DNA of 64,000 nt from Diatrype stigma. Its lineage: Eukaryota; Ascomycota; Sordariomycetes; Xylariales; Diatrypaceae. The notes beneath the pieces were generated by a model, which worked only from the letters and a program-made list of their open reading frames with translations, ran no database searches and was not told where the DNA came from. Below are positions 11,321 to 21,220 of this stretch, one piece after another. Each line of letters begins with the position of its first letter. Within the stretch, counting starts at the first letter, position 1. Location of the stretch: NCBI GenBank assembly GCA_022225965.2, contig JAKJXP020000046.1:124001-188000 (forward strand), given 5' to 3'. A program made the translations under genes and the position numbers.

Positions 11321-12825
11321 CTATTCTTCGTGGAGCCATACGGCTTTGCCAAATGAGTCCACCCGTGTTTTCCTTGCCAAGATCTCATCGACGATCATGC
11401 CGATGCCCTGTCTGCCCTTCTTCTGTGCAACGAAATCGTCGCGGATTTGCTGTCTAGTGCGCGCGACACCAAGCACAGAGTCTCTCACGTCATTCTCTGT
11501 AGGTACGCCGAACGCCGAGTAAGGGTATTGCGTATAATCCAGGTCATTCATTAGTTGCAAGGCAGGTACATCGTCCGATTCTTCGAAGAACGGTCCAGCG
11601 ACATCTTGCGATGGTGGGATGGCCTCAAGGGATGCAGGTTGCCACTGCGGCGTGGGTTTGGGGTCTTCCTTCGAGATCAACCGTGCCGTGACGCCTTCAA
11701 CAAAATCATGATGTTGCATGAATTTAGCGGCTACCTGGTGCTCCTTCCGGAATGTCTCGGCAATGGACCAGGTCTTTCCAATTTGCATTTGCCTGAGGGC
11801 CACATGGACCGACGTTGGCGACCGCTGATGCAGGGTGGCCAGCGTCTTCTCGGCCCAGGCTTGGGTAGGACCCTGCTCCTGCTGTAGCGCGGCGATTATC
11901 TCTGGCACCGTAGCTTGGCCAAAGCATCTGTCGATAGCGTTTCGGAGTTCACCAGCTAGAACCATCGGCTCGTTGTGTGGTAGACCAGTAGCGTATTCCT
12001 CAATAGTCATCTCGATAACCGCCAATCGTTCTTCTATCGTATAGTAATCCTTGAACCGTAGTTCGGCTAGACGAGCTTCCAAGCTTGGGAGACTGGTCGA
12101 ATGCAAGTAATGAGTGGCGATGCCAGAGTAGAAGACGTTCGCCCCCTTCAACCGCTCGCTTGTTAGGGCGAGATACGTGCCAATAGAGCCCGCCATCCTA
12201 GGTAGGAAAAAGGAGGCTCCGACATCGGGGAAGAAGCCGATAGTAGTCTCGGGCATGGCAAACACGGACCTCTCCGTAGCAATCCGGAAGGGTGCATGAA
12301 TACTGAGTCCTACTCCTCCGCCCATCGTAAATCCATCCATGAAGGCAATGTATGGTTTCCGATACGTTGCGATGTAATGATCCAGCTTGTACTCTAAACC
12401 GAAATAATCGGCAGAGCGCTTCTGCCCTGCGGGTCCCTCCTGATTTTGTGTAGCGAGCTGGGCCACATCGCCGCCAGCGCAGAACGCTCTGCCAGCACCC
12501 TTCATAACTATAACATTGGCCATGTCTGACTTTTCCCACTCCACTAGTCGAGGAAGGATCTTCCGGATCATGGACCCATTGAGGGCGTTCAGCTTTGCGG
12601 GGCGGTTGAGCTCGACAACCCGCAGGCCGTATTGATTACTGAAAACGACATCGTGAGAATCGTCGGCCTCCTCTACGACTGGATTGGTACCTGTAGACAT
12701 CTACATAAGTGTCAATGACCTAGGCTTTCTCAACTGCAGAGATGGTCCGGGGGCGTTCATCTGAATGTACATACCTGGGCTCGTGATGCGACCCTAGGAT
12801 CTAGTATCTTAGCTTTAAGAGGCAT
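11321..12825 (-). CDS. EHD3: 3-hydroxyisobutyryl-CoA hydrolase / mitoribosomal mS47 homologue, 2 exons
   Basis: Complement of join(11321..12700, 12775..12825) gives 476 residues. Exon 1 encodes 17 residues (MPLKAKILDPRVASRAQ) that look like part of a mitochondrial targeting sequence and join in phase 0 through a 74-nt GT-AG intron. The body is a crotonase fold: ELNRPAKLNALNGSMI, oxyanion-hole motif GRAFCAGGDV, GGGVGLSIHAPFRIATE, then MPETTIGFFPDVGASFFLPR, the signature separating hydroxyisobutyryl-CoA hydrolases from enoyl-CoA hydratases. The C-terminal VEGVTARLISKEDPKPTPQW is typical of the family. It should hydrolyse 3-hydroxyisobutyryl-CoA in mitochondrial valine breakdown. The yeast homologue Ehd3 (Mrp5) is also mitoribosomal protein mS47, so a second role is possible but unproven here. 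Confidence 0.9.
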
Positions 12826-13511
12826 TCTTGAGAAGCTCGTTCTGCAGGGGGGAGAGACAGCACTGGCTGCTGACCCAGCTCGGCCTAAGAAAACCCGGAA
12901 AGACATCTATCTATCTGCGTTCGGCTCGTGTCAATGCGCACACGGGCGATAGGGGCGCATTGAGCATAAGAGGAGCTGCAATACACCAGGAATGATATCA
13001 CCTGCGGTTATGCGGCTATGGCAACGGTGATTTTCCAAGGTCGAGCCGATAAGAAAGTTCGATTCCTTCCAAGGTTTTTAAGTTCTTCCACCCGATAACA
13101 TGATATTCTCTTTATTATAGTATAGTAACCGGTGGTCGGCGGTGGAGCTACGGCCCCTCGGCCCCTCCAGCCCTCTTCCAATCCATGTTACTGGGTACTA
13201 CGGTACCTGCCTGTATGTGTTGTATGTACAATACTGTCACTTGGAGCTAGGCAGTCCGGCTCCCGGTTTAGAGCTCCTGAGTTCTTATAGGCAGTCTAAA
13301 TTCGAGTCAAGCTCTCTAGGATACACTAAACCAAGGTGTGACCAATCAGAACGCCCAGTTCCGGTCGGTTTCAATAAATTCTGGAAGCATTCACCTCCAG
13401 CAATTCAGCCTTGCTACATCACCGCCCACTGCCTTGACGCCTACCGCCTACTTTGTTCTATCCGCGTAACACCAAACATCATCGAAGTTCACGCGCCAAC
13501 CACGACCCAGC
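12826..13511. other. Bidirectional intergenic region, EHD3 / SMD2
   Basis: This 0.7-kb gap separates divergent genes and should contain both promoters. A 132-codon plus-strand ORF (13142-13540) overlaps the SMD2 start in another frame, has no recognisable domain and is treated as chance. Confidence 0.6.
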
Positions 13512-13983
13512 ATGGCCGACGCAAAGATCCAGTATGCTGATTCTACCTTGGAGTTTCTTCTGGTTATCGGCAGAGCTAATTTTGTTCTTTTCCTAGGGAG
13601 CTTCTTACCAAGCCACGCAACGAGTTAACGTAAGTATACAAACAAGCCCGCGCACATGCAGCGGTCCCTGCCAAGCTGACACCTGGGACAGGGAATACGA
13701 GATTTCGCTGCTCGAGGAGCATGAGTTCAGCGCCGGTCCTCTCTCGATCCTCCAGACCGCCGTGCGAAGCCACACCCAAGTCCTAATCTCCATCCGAAAC
13801 AACCGCAAGCTACTGGCTCGCGTCAAGGCCTTCGACCGACACTGCAATATGGTGCTGGAGAACGTCAAGGAGATGTGGACAGAGACGCCGAGACTGGCAA
13901 ATGGCAAGAAGGGAAGGCCGGTCAACAAGGATCGGTTTATTAGCAAGATGTTTGTTATGCCAAACCCCCTAAACTGCGTGTGA
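13512..13983 (+). CDS. SMD2: Small nuclear ribonucleoprotein Sm D2, 3 exons
   Basis: Exons 13512..13531, 13597..13629 and 13692..13983 join to 114 residues, close to the length of Sm D2 in other eukaryotes. The first exon is only 20 nt (MADAKI plus two bases) and the second 33 nt, so most of the protein lies in exon 3. The sequence [23 protein letters not shown] is typical of Sm D2, followed by Sm motif 1 ([44 protein letters not shown]) and Sm motif 2 after a short loop ([17 protein letters not shown]). Sm D2 is part of the seven-member ring on U1, U2, U4 and U5 snRNAs and acts in pre-mRNA splicing in the nucleus. Both introns are GT-AG with GTATGC and GTAAGT donors and leave no frame ambiguity. 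Confidence 0.93.
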
Positions 13984-14381
13984 GGTGGAACAACTAACAA
14001 CATTGGGCTTGCTTAGGTTTTTAAGAGGCGATTCTGTTATCTTGGTTCTGCTGAGTTAAGATGATTCAGGCGACCGGTGCGGGAAAGTGGTAGCCGGAAA
14101 CCCCGATAGGCTTAGGACAGGCTACACATAATGACCGAGTAAAGGGGTATTACGATCATGGACAGCTGGCGTATTGATCAGAAATTTCAACGAGCAGTTT
14201 TGTAGGTTTCTACACGAATGGCAGCTGATATCCAGGAAAGCAGCCAATGGCGCACAGGAATGCCAAAATGTCATGAAAATGGGAAATCATGAATATACCA
14301 CTAATTGAACATGTGCTTGTCGTGACTGACTACCATACATCGATTGCATTGCTCGGATACCGAAAATGTGTGACATAGAAA
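13984..14381. other. Intergenic, convergent gene ends
   Basis: About 400 bp between SMD2 (+) and dihydroxyacetone kinase (-), expected to hold both 3' ends. No ORF, repeat or RNA gene is apparent. Confidence 0.6.
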
Positions 14382-16400
14382 TTATATAGCTTCCCAGTCT
14401 TCTTCCTCAGCCTTTGAGCCAACCTCCGCCTTCGGGCCAGCCTCCGCCTTCGGGACGGCCTCCGCCGTTGGGCCAGCTTCCGCCTTCGAACTACCCTCCG
14501 CCTTCGAGCCGGCCTCGGTCTTTGATCCGGCCACAGCCCTCAAGCCGGCCAAGCCAAGGAAAAAGCAAGCAAGGCCCCAGGCTCCAGGGTCGGGAACCTC
14601 TTCAAACCCCGAGCCGCCAACATACACGGCACGACCCAAAGACGCCTTCATCCCCTTGGTCCCCAAGGCGGCATTCTTAGATGCCTCAGCCGCCTTCTTG
14701 ATATCACCAGTATTCCCTAGCTCTTCGACGAAGGGATACAGTGCATCTACCAGTGTGCGATCGCCGGGTCGTGCCGGGGTGTATTTGGCCAGCGCATCAC
14801 AGCTTCGTTTCAACGCAGCGGCCCACACCTGAGGCGAGGCGTCGCCAGACCCGGACTCGCGAAGAGAGTGGACGAGAGCGCTGAGGAAGATGGAAAACAA
14901 TGCCCCCGACGTACCGTCCATGGCGGTCTCCACGACCGGCAGTATCTGGGCAACGTCCACGACGGCATCGCCCGTGGGGGGCGTGGATTCCAAGTGTTTG
15001 AGGACAGCTACGTCGATTCGTATTGTTAATTCTGAGCGTATTATCAAGGTAAAAACGAAAAGTTAAGGAAAGGAAAGAATTAAGGGAGAACCCATACCTT
15101 CGGCACCACGTTTCAATCCAATGCCGCAGTCACCATCCCCAACGACTGTATCGTATCTCGTGACCTCCGGCTCTGCCGCAATAATGGCCCGGAGACCCGA
15201 GGCTAGAGAAGTCTTGAGCGTAGCCGCATCGAACTTCAGACCGCTCGGCTGGATCTCATCGCCCGCATGCACCGCGTCCTCCCTCGTCGCCGTGTTCCTC
15301 GCCTCCCATGTCTCCTTCGAAATGGGCGCCGACCAGCCGGTGGCCTCGCACGGGTCGTCGAGCAGCTGGACCATGCTCGGGCCGCCGATGTCCGTGTTGA
15401 CCACGTTCAGCAGGGTGATGCTAAACCCGAGGCCGTTCAGGCTCGTCATATAGGTGCCGGCCAAGATGCGCACGGGCCGGATGCCCCATGTGGCTTCGAG
15501 CTGCCGCACAACCTCGGTCGTGATGCCGCCCAGCTCCAGCGCGCTGACGCCGCCCAGGTTGTTGACCAGCAGCACGACCTCGTTCGAGTTGACGCGGAGG
15601 AAGGCACGGTCGGCATCCTCGGGGTCCAGCAGCTGCGCCAGCATGGTGGTCACGAGTGCGGGGAGCGCCACCACGGCCCGCCCCGACCCGGCCTCGTTGT
15701 GGATGCCCATGCCGATCTCGACCTCGCCCAGCGCCAGGCTGTCGGCAGCCACCGCGGCGGCCAAGTCCGGGTCGCGCCCGGGAACATGCACGTGCTCGAG
15801 GCTCGCGCCCACGCTGACGAGGTTGTTAGCCGCGAGCCGCGCCACCTTGTATACGTCGTCGAGGCCGGCGCCCCGCGCGGCCAGCGCGCCCGCGATCTTC
15901 TGCACGAGCACGGTGCCGGCGATGCCGCGGCGGCCGACCTTGCCGCCCTTGGCGCGGCCGACGCCGACGTCGTCGCCGACCACCAGCATCTCGACGCGCA
16001 GGTTCGGGTCGGCCGCCGTGGCCTTGGCGCGCTCCACGGCCACGCCGAAGTTCAGCACGTCGCCCGTGTAGTTCATGACGACCACGAGCACGCCGGCGCG
16101 GGCGTCGACCCGCGACGCGATCGCCTTGCGGATCTGCGCCGTGCTCGGCGACGCGAAGATGGTCCCGGCCACGGCGGCGGCGAGCAAGCCCCTCCCCACG
16201 AAAGCGCCGAAGCTCGGCTCGTGCCCGCTGCCGCCGCCGCTGATGATGGACACCTGCGGTGAGGAGCCGGAGGAGTCGGGTCGGCGGTAGACGATCTTGT
16301 TCTCCGCGTCGAGCGCCACGGAGGGGTTCGTCAGCGTCAGGCTCTGCAGCGCTGCGTTCACCAGAGCGGTGGGGTCGTTGATGAAGTGCTTGTTGGACAT
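14382..16400 (-). CDS. DAK1: Dihydroxyacetone kinase (DhaK-DhaL fusion), 2 exons
   Basis: Complement of join(14382..15007, 15098..16400) gives 642 residues. The N-terminal DhaK domain (about 1-330) shows GGGSGHEPSFGAFVG with the catalytic His60, MNYTGD with Asp114, and MGIHNEAG with His234, the residue that binds dihydroxyacetone covalently in this family. A linker leads to the ATP-binding DhaL domain from about 390: DTVVGDGDCGIGLKRGAE (Asp422/Asp424), TMDGTSGAL-like AMDGTSGALFSIFLSAL and GDRTLVDAL. The 90-nt intron is phase 1. It should phosphorylate dihydroxyacetone to dihydroxyacetone phosphate in the cytosol, in glycerol use and dihydroxyacetone detoxification. After the expected end of DhaL (VPDPGAWGLACFFLGLAGL) an unusual hydrophilic repeat tail follows. 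No peroxisomal SKL end is present. The DAK1/DAK2 choice is only by analogy. Confidence 0.92.
14409..14525 (-). repeat. In-frame tandem repeat encoding the kinase C-terminal tail
   Basis: About 18-bp units encode six to seven copies of a six-residue pattern (Ala/Val/Ser-Gly-Ser/Pro-Lys-Ala-Glu, for example EAGPKAEVGSKAE). The array ends just before EEEDWEAI and the stop. Unit lengths stay multiples of three, so the frame is kept. Such an extension is not part of the normal DhaL fold. Confidence 0.85.
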
Positions 16401-16437
16401 GTTGGCTTGACGAAGTAAGTAAGGTACGCTTGGTATA

Positions 16438-16476
16438 GTTTGGTTTGGTTTGGTTTGATTTGGTTTGGTTTGATTT
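16438..16476. repeat. TTTGG pentamer microsatellite
   Basis: About eight TTTGG units, two of them changed to TTTGA, lie 40-75 bp upstream of the dihydroxyacetone kinase ATG, within its probable 5' leader or core promoter. On the transcribed strand the leader would read CCAAA repeats. Confidence 0.85.
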
Positions 16477-16827
16477 ATATGCTATCAGATTACTTCGGTA
16501 GGTATGTGGTGCAATCGATATATACAATTACCTGTGCAACAAGAGGTCGCGAGATGCTGGTGTAGAGACCTCAGGTATATTGAGAACTTATAAATGCTAG
16601 ACGAATAGATATCTCTTGGTTGGAAAAGGTCACACCACCTGCATACACATAAGTTTATACTCAGAGTAGTAAGTATTTACACGAGAAACTATTGGGAATC
16701 TAGTCGAGGTCACGCTACAGCTGGGAGCGGCTACTTGGATTGCCTAGGCTGGTAGTGACGTTGTCCTGCAGAGGGGTGGTTGCGTGGAAGTGAGTTCACC
16801 GGTGAAATATCCGATCTCCTGGTTTAG

Positions 16828-16867
16828 GCATGGCGAGGCATGGCGAAGCATGGCAAAGCATGGCAGG
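16828..16867. repeat. GCATGGCRAA minisatellite
   Basis: Four near-perfect 10-bp copies of GCATGGCRAR lie in tandem in the kinase/eIF2B intergenic region. No further structure is visible around them. Confidence 0.75.
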
Positions 16868-17801
16868 CTAGGTTCTTGCTAGGTGGCCGACCCCACACGG
16901 CTCCGGTTGAACCAGGTGGAAGCAATGGAAGGATGGAGCTGGAGGGATGGCGGGGTCGGGTCTTCAAAGCTGGAGGGCCTGGATGGTCGGAGTCTGGAGA
17001 ATTGTGGCCCATCGGCGTTTCGGTGCGAACTTGGAAGGGCCAGAGACAGGAGACAAAAGCAGACGGTCAGGCAACAGGCAGTCCACACCTGCGCTTGCAC
17101 CAACGACGTGTTGGAAATTGGAACCAAGTGCATGCCGGCTGCACGCCCTGTGGTGGCCCTGGTGGGGTTGAGATCATGTGCTTACATAAATACTTGCCCA
17201 TGGAAGCTGCTTTGGAAGGTACATAGGTAGGCGCTGTACATACATTAGCCCCAACACATGGCTCGTGCATGCCACTTTTGTACCTAGGTACCTATGTACA
17301 CTGAAATAGGCTTTTCTACCCGCCTATCAATGGTATCGACAAATGGCCTGGGTCGGCGGCAGGTATGCAGAAATTCCCCTGGGCTGCCCTGGCTTGCCCC
17401 ACGTTCAATGACTCAATCGACACAATCGACAATCGATACAAATCCCACCATGGATGTCTCCGTCTCCATCTGCTGCAGTTGAACCGAAAGGTGCGATTGA
17501 AGTGACCACCTTCCAAGACTACCTTACAAATCTACCTTATTCACGCAAGTAGCACATCTCTTACCGTCACCCCATCCTCCAATAGTATACTTAGAGGTTC
17601 TGAGGATATCTTGTCCTTATCCAGCTAGCCAGCCTATTTGGCCAGTTGCGAGGCAAATCCATGAAGCTTGCAAGTCGGGCTTTCTGGCACCAGAAGTCAC
17701 GCGCTATCCTCACTAGGTGATTTTTCAAGAAGAACTACATTTGTCGCATCCTTGGTTGACGAACCCCTTGAAGATTTGGAGTTTTGCGAAAAGACAAAGT
17801 C

Positions 17802-19363
17802 ATGGCGACAGACCAAGATGCTGCGCCTGCAGCAGCAGCAGCAGCCGCAGGGGTAGCCGAGCAACAGCCTGATAAACCTGCAAAGCCGCAACCCCCTCCG
17901 AAGCCTCCGGTCACCTCCAAGCCGCAAGTCCCTCCGAAACCCAAGTTGGATACCCCACCTAAGAAGGAGAAGGATCAAAAGGCAGTACAGGATGCACCTG
18001 CTACTGCCGCCGCCACCACATCCACAACAGAAGATCCTGCCGCCCCTAAGAAGCTCTCTGGGGCAGAGTTGAAGGCGAAAGCGAAGGCGGAAAAGGCTGC
18101 AAGACGCGCGCAAGTAAAGTCAACAAAAGAACCACCAAAGGGAGAAGCCGCGGCTTCCTCTGTACAAGGCCAATCGGGCTCCGCAGCTGGCGAAGTCAAA
18201 GGGAACAAATCCAAGGGCAAGCAAGATGGTTCAAGTGCTGCGAATAAGCTTGCAGTATCTAAGGGATCTGCGCCTGTTCCTAGCCCTGAACCCAAATCCA
18301 CAGTACCTGAATGCTTCAGCCATCTCTCCATAGCAAAACGGATACCTATGACCCAGACAGATAAGGATGTACACCCAGCTATGTTGGCTCTTGGTCAGCA
18401 AATGGCTACTTTCGCCCTCGATGAGAGCATCGCCCGGCTAAAGGCCACACTCTTAGCCTTCAAAAAGGTAAGGAAGGATGCGACTATGTGCCTTCGTCAT
18501 GACATCTTATTTCCCGGTTGGAGCTCACAGTCGATGTTTAGGTCATCAATTCGTACAATACACCCCCGGGTAACACCCTCGCGCGCCATCTGACACCCCA
18601 TGTCCTCAACCCACAAATCGATTATCTCATCGCCTGCCGTCCGATGTGTTTTGCTATGGGCAACGCTATCCGGTGGTTGAAGCTGCAAGTCAGCAAGATC
18701 GACCCCGACGTGGCGGAACACGATGCAAAGAAGGAGCTGTGTGATAGCATCGACAATTTCATTCAAGAACGCATCAATATTGCCAATCTAGTTATCACAC
18801 AGAAGGGTGCGCTCCGGATCGAGGAAGGAGCTAAGGTCCTAACGTTCGGCCGGAATAGTAGTGTAGAACGTGCAATCATCCATGCCTATACGAGAATTGG
18901 AACGAAGTTCTCAGTTATCGTCATAGATGAGCCGTACGATAAGAAGGGCCAGATATTGGCCAAGACGCTGGCGGCAGAGGGCATCCCAGTCACATATTGT
19001 GGTGATTTTGGTGGACTTCGAAACCTTGTACAGGAGTCCACCACCGTTCTACTTGGCGCAGAAGCGATGTTCAACAATGGGTCTATGTATGCGCCGTGTG
19101 GGACATGCGACGTGACTATTCTAGCCAACAAGCTCAACAAGCAGATCTTCATACTCTGCGAAACGATCAACTTCACCGAGCGAGTCGCTACAGACTCTCT
19201 TACGTACAACGAGATCGACCCGGAAAGGAGCTCGGCGACGTCATTCCGGTTGTTGTACGATACCACGCCCGATAGGTACCTATCACTGATCATCACGGAG
19301 CTGGGCAGCGTACAGCCCACTTCAGTACCGGATTTGCTGCGGAAGCTCGAGGAGTCCAACTAG
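17802..19363 (+). CDS. GCD2: Translation initiation factor eIF2B subunit delta, 2 exons
   Basis: Exons 17802..18467 and 18542..19363 give 495 residues. Residues 1-175 are a disordered Ala/Pro/Lys-rich arm with a basic segment (KAKAKAEKAARRAQVK), usual for the delta subunit. The conserved body begins near CFSHLSIAKRIPMTQTDKDVHPAML and continues in exon 2 with VINSYNTPPGNTLARHL, WLKLQVSKIDPD, VLTFGRNSSVERAI, FSVIVIDEPYDKKGQ, TYCGDFGGLRNLVQEST and LLGAEAMFNNGSMYAPCGTC, the Rossmann-like domain shared by the alpha, beta and delta subunits. eIF2B exchanges GDP for GTP on eIF2 in the cytosol and is the target of the integrated stress response; delta belongs to the regulatory subcomplex. The 74-nt intron is phase 0. 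An in-frame ATG at 17784 would add six residues (MRKDKV). Confidence 0.92.
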
Positions 19364-19988
19364 AGGCAGGTAACTCTCGAGCTACCGTGGCGGGATGGGA
19401 AGATGGATAGTCTAGAATTTGGGATGCATACTAACGATGCTCTGGCAATAGAGCTAGCTTGCCGTCGTCTAATTCGCCGTTGATCTGGCATGGAGCGCGT
19501 GTAACATGGGCTTGGACATAGCCATGGACACAAGCATTGGCATTGGCATTTGGCATTTGGCATAGACATGTAACGTTGTTCCTGGGAGTGCTATCATTCA
19601 TAGGTGAAGGGTTCTGAGGCATTGCAAACCTTCACGGTAGCTTATAACCAGGGGGCACAGATATGAAAGCCTAGACGAAGAAGATCTGAAAATGGGAACG
19701 CTTGACTGTAAACGAATGCTGTTTTTTTCTTCATTTTCCAGTGTATTGAACCGTGGCTCGAATCTTATATGCTCGGATATCATCTGTCTATCCATCCGGT
19801 CTTCCATGCATTCCAGCTGAAGCTCCTCCAATATACACTTTGGGCAGTGCAACGTTCGTTCGTTCGTGCCCGCCCGTCTTCTGCATTAAGCCTGTTCGTT
19901 CGTGATACGTCGTCCTCGCTCTTTTTATGGTCGTTTTATTCTTTCTTCTTTCCAGGATATACCCGTCCCATCCGAGTCTCTCTCCTTC
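19364..19988. other. Intergenic, convergent gene ends
   Basis: About 600 bp between eIF2B delta (+) and the small mitochondrial protein (-). Degenerate GCATTTG/GCATTGG repetition occurs near 19530-19565. Small ORFs have no motif. Confidence 0.6.
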
Positions 19989-20409
19989 TCACGCAGCCTC
20001 GGTACCGGCGGCACCCTGCCCCTCCCTCGCGGCCCTCCGCGCCCGCTTCTCGAGGATGCTCTGCTTCCGGTCCTCGAGCACGGCGGCCTGCCGCTCATCA
20101 ACCCCCTGCAGCCAGTACCCGAAGCTGGCGCCGACACCGGCGAAGACCGGGTACGCCCACAGCGACCCCCGGTTGAAGAGCGGCCGCATCTCGAGGCCGA
20201 GCTGCCAGAGCCGGACGGCGACGCCTGGCGTGGAGGGGGTGTTGGGTTAGCTAGCCATTCTTTCTCTTCTTTTGGTTTGCTTGTTGGCAGGTGGTGTGAT
20301 GACGTCTTCTTTGCCATGCAGGTGGCAGTGCCATAGTGTATCTGGAAAGATTCTAGGAGGGAGGGAGAGTCATACCGAAGCCGGACCAGAAAACAATTCG
20401 GTGCACCAT
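19989..20409 (-). CDS. Small mitochondrial inner-membrane protein, probable complex I accessory subunit, 2 exons
   Basis: Complement of join(19989..20224, 20376..20409) gives 89 residues, too short to be obvious without splicing. Exon 1 encodes MVHRIVFWSGFG and joins in phase 1 to VAVRLWQLGLEMRPLF. Two hydrophobic stretches are visible (IVFWSGFGVAVRLWQLG and WAYPVFAGVGASFGYWLQG), then a charged tail with DERQAAVLEDRKQSILEKRARR. The sequence pattern is familiar from a family of small fungal proteins annotated as an NADH-ubiquinone oxidoreductase accessory subunit (NUXM/14-kDa type); I give that name from memory with limited certainty. There is no cleavable presequence, which suits a small two-pass inner-membrane subunit. 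The 151-nt intron is longer than most here. Confidence 0.68.
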
Positions 20410-21220
20410 TGTGGATTATTGAGTTGGGATCGGAGTCGAGGGAATTGCGCCGCCTCAATCAAAGGCTTGTTCCTATCTCTGCGTGTGTCGGGCGGGGGCC
20501 ACCTGGAAATCGATCGGTCGGGCTTCGGGTGCTCGTGAGATACTGTAGCGGTGATGGTGGGTATGTTTTGGTGGTGATCAATCCCCGTCGTTGCTGGCCT
20601 GTTTGCTCTTGCTCAGATGAGGTCGAATTGGCAATCCAAAGCATATGGGTGGAAGCTGCCCCAGCGCTTCATTGGCACCCACTGCTAGCGTTTATTACAG
20701 CCTATGGGTTCAGTTAGGTAGGTACTACTAGTACCTAGTCTAGTGAGGCACCTGCACTCTCTCATCCAAATTCCACCGGAGTTCTACCGTCAGTCTCTGC
20801 ACCTGCAGCCGGAGGTGCCAAGCTGACATCTAGACCCCACCACAAGCTCCTGCAAGCACGCTATCTATATATTAGGTCTAGGCTTTATTAGGTACAGGCT
20901 GGACAGGGATCCCTCTCTTGCATCTCCTAACTAATGCTCGTGCCCAAACGCGTTTAACCAATTATCCAAATCGGACAGTCAGTTGCTTCCTTCTAATGAA
21001 CAAACCTTGGAACCTTCTTCGTTTCACTCGGCCACCCTCCCTCTCTCCTCCAACCTTGTTCTGCCTGTGTAACCGTCAGGACTACCACCGGGACTAGAGC
21101 AGATGAATCGACGTTCTCTCAATGCAATACCTACAATTCATCATCGCATTTCCAACCCGGCTTTTTCCCGATAGTTCCATATGAGAATATCTTCTTAGTC
21201 CAAAACCCTTGCGAGGCCGA
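20410..21220. other. Bidirectional intergenic region
   Basis: About 0.8 kb between divergent genes. It holds a GTACCTAG-type palindromic patch near 20715-20742 and otherwise only short ORFs without motifs. Confidence 0.55.

Larger units (their letters stand above)
16401..17801. other. Bidirectional intergenic region, DAK1 / eIF2B delta
   Basis: About 1.4 kb between divergent starts. It contains two tandem repeats listed separately and a GGTACC-containing palindromic patch near 17280-17296. Overlapping ORFs at 16824-17270 on both strands follow the skewed base composition and show no domain. Confidence 0.55.

Noticed and set aside
15267..16262. 331-codon plus-strand ORF opposite dihydroxyacetone kinase
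   Set aside because: It is a GC-rich shadow frame, His/Arg/Ala-rich without a domain, while the minus strand has all kinase active-site motifs.
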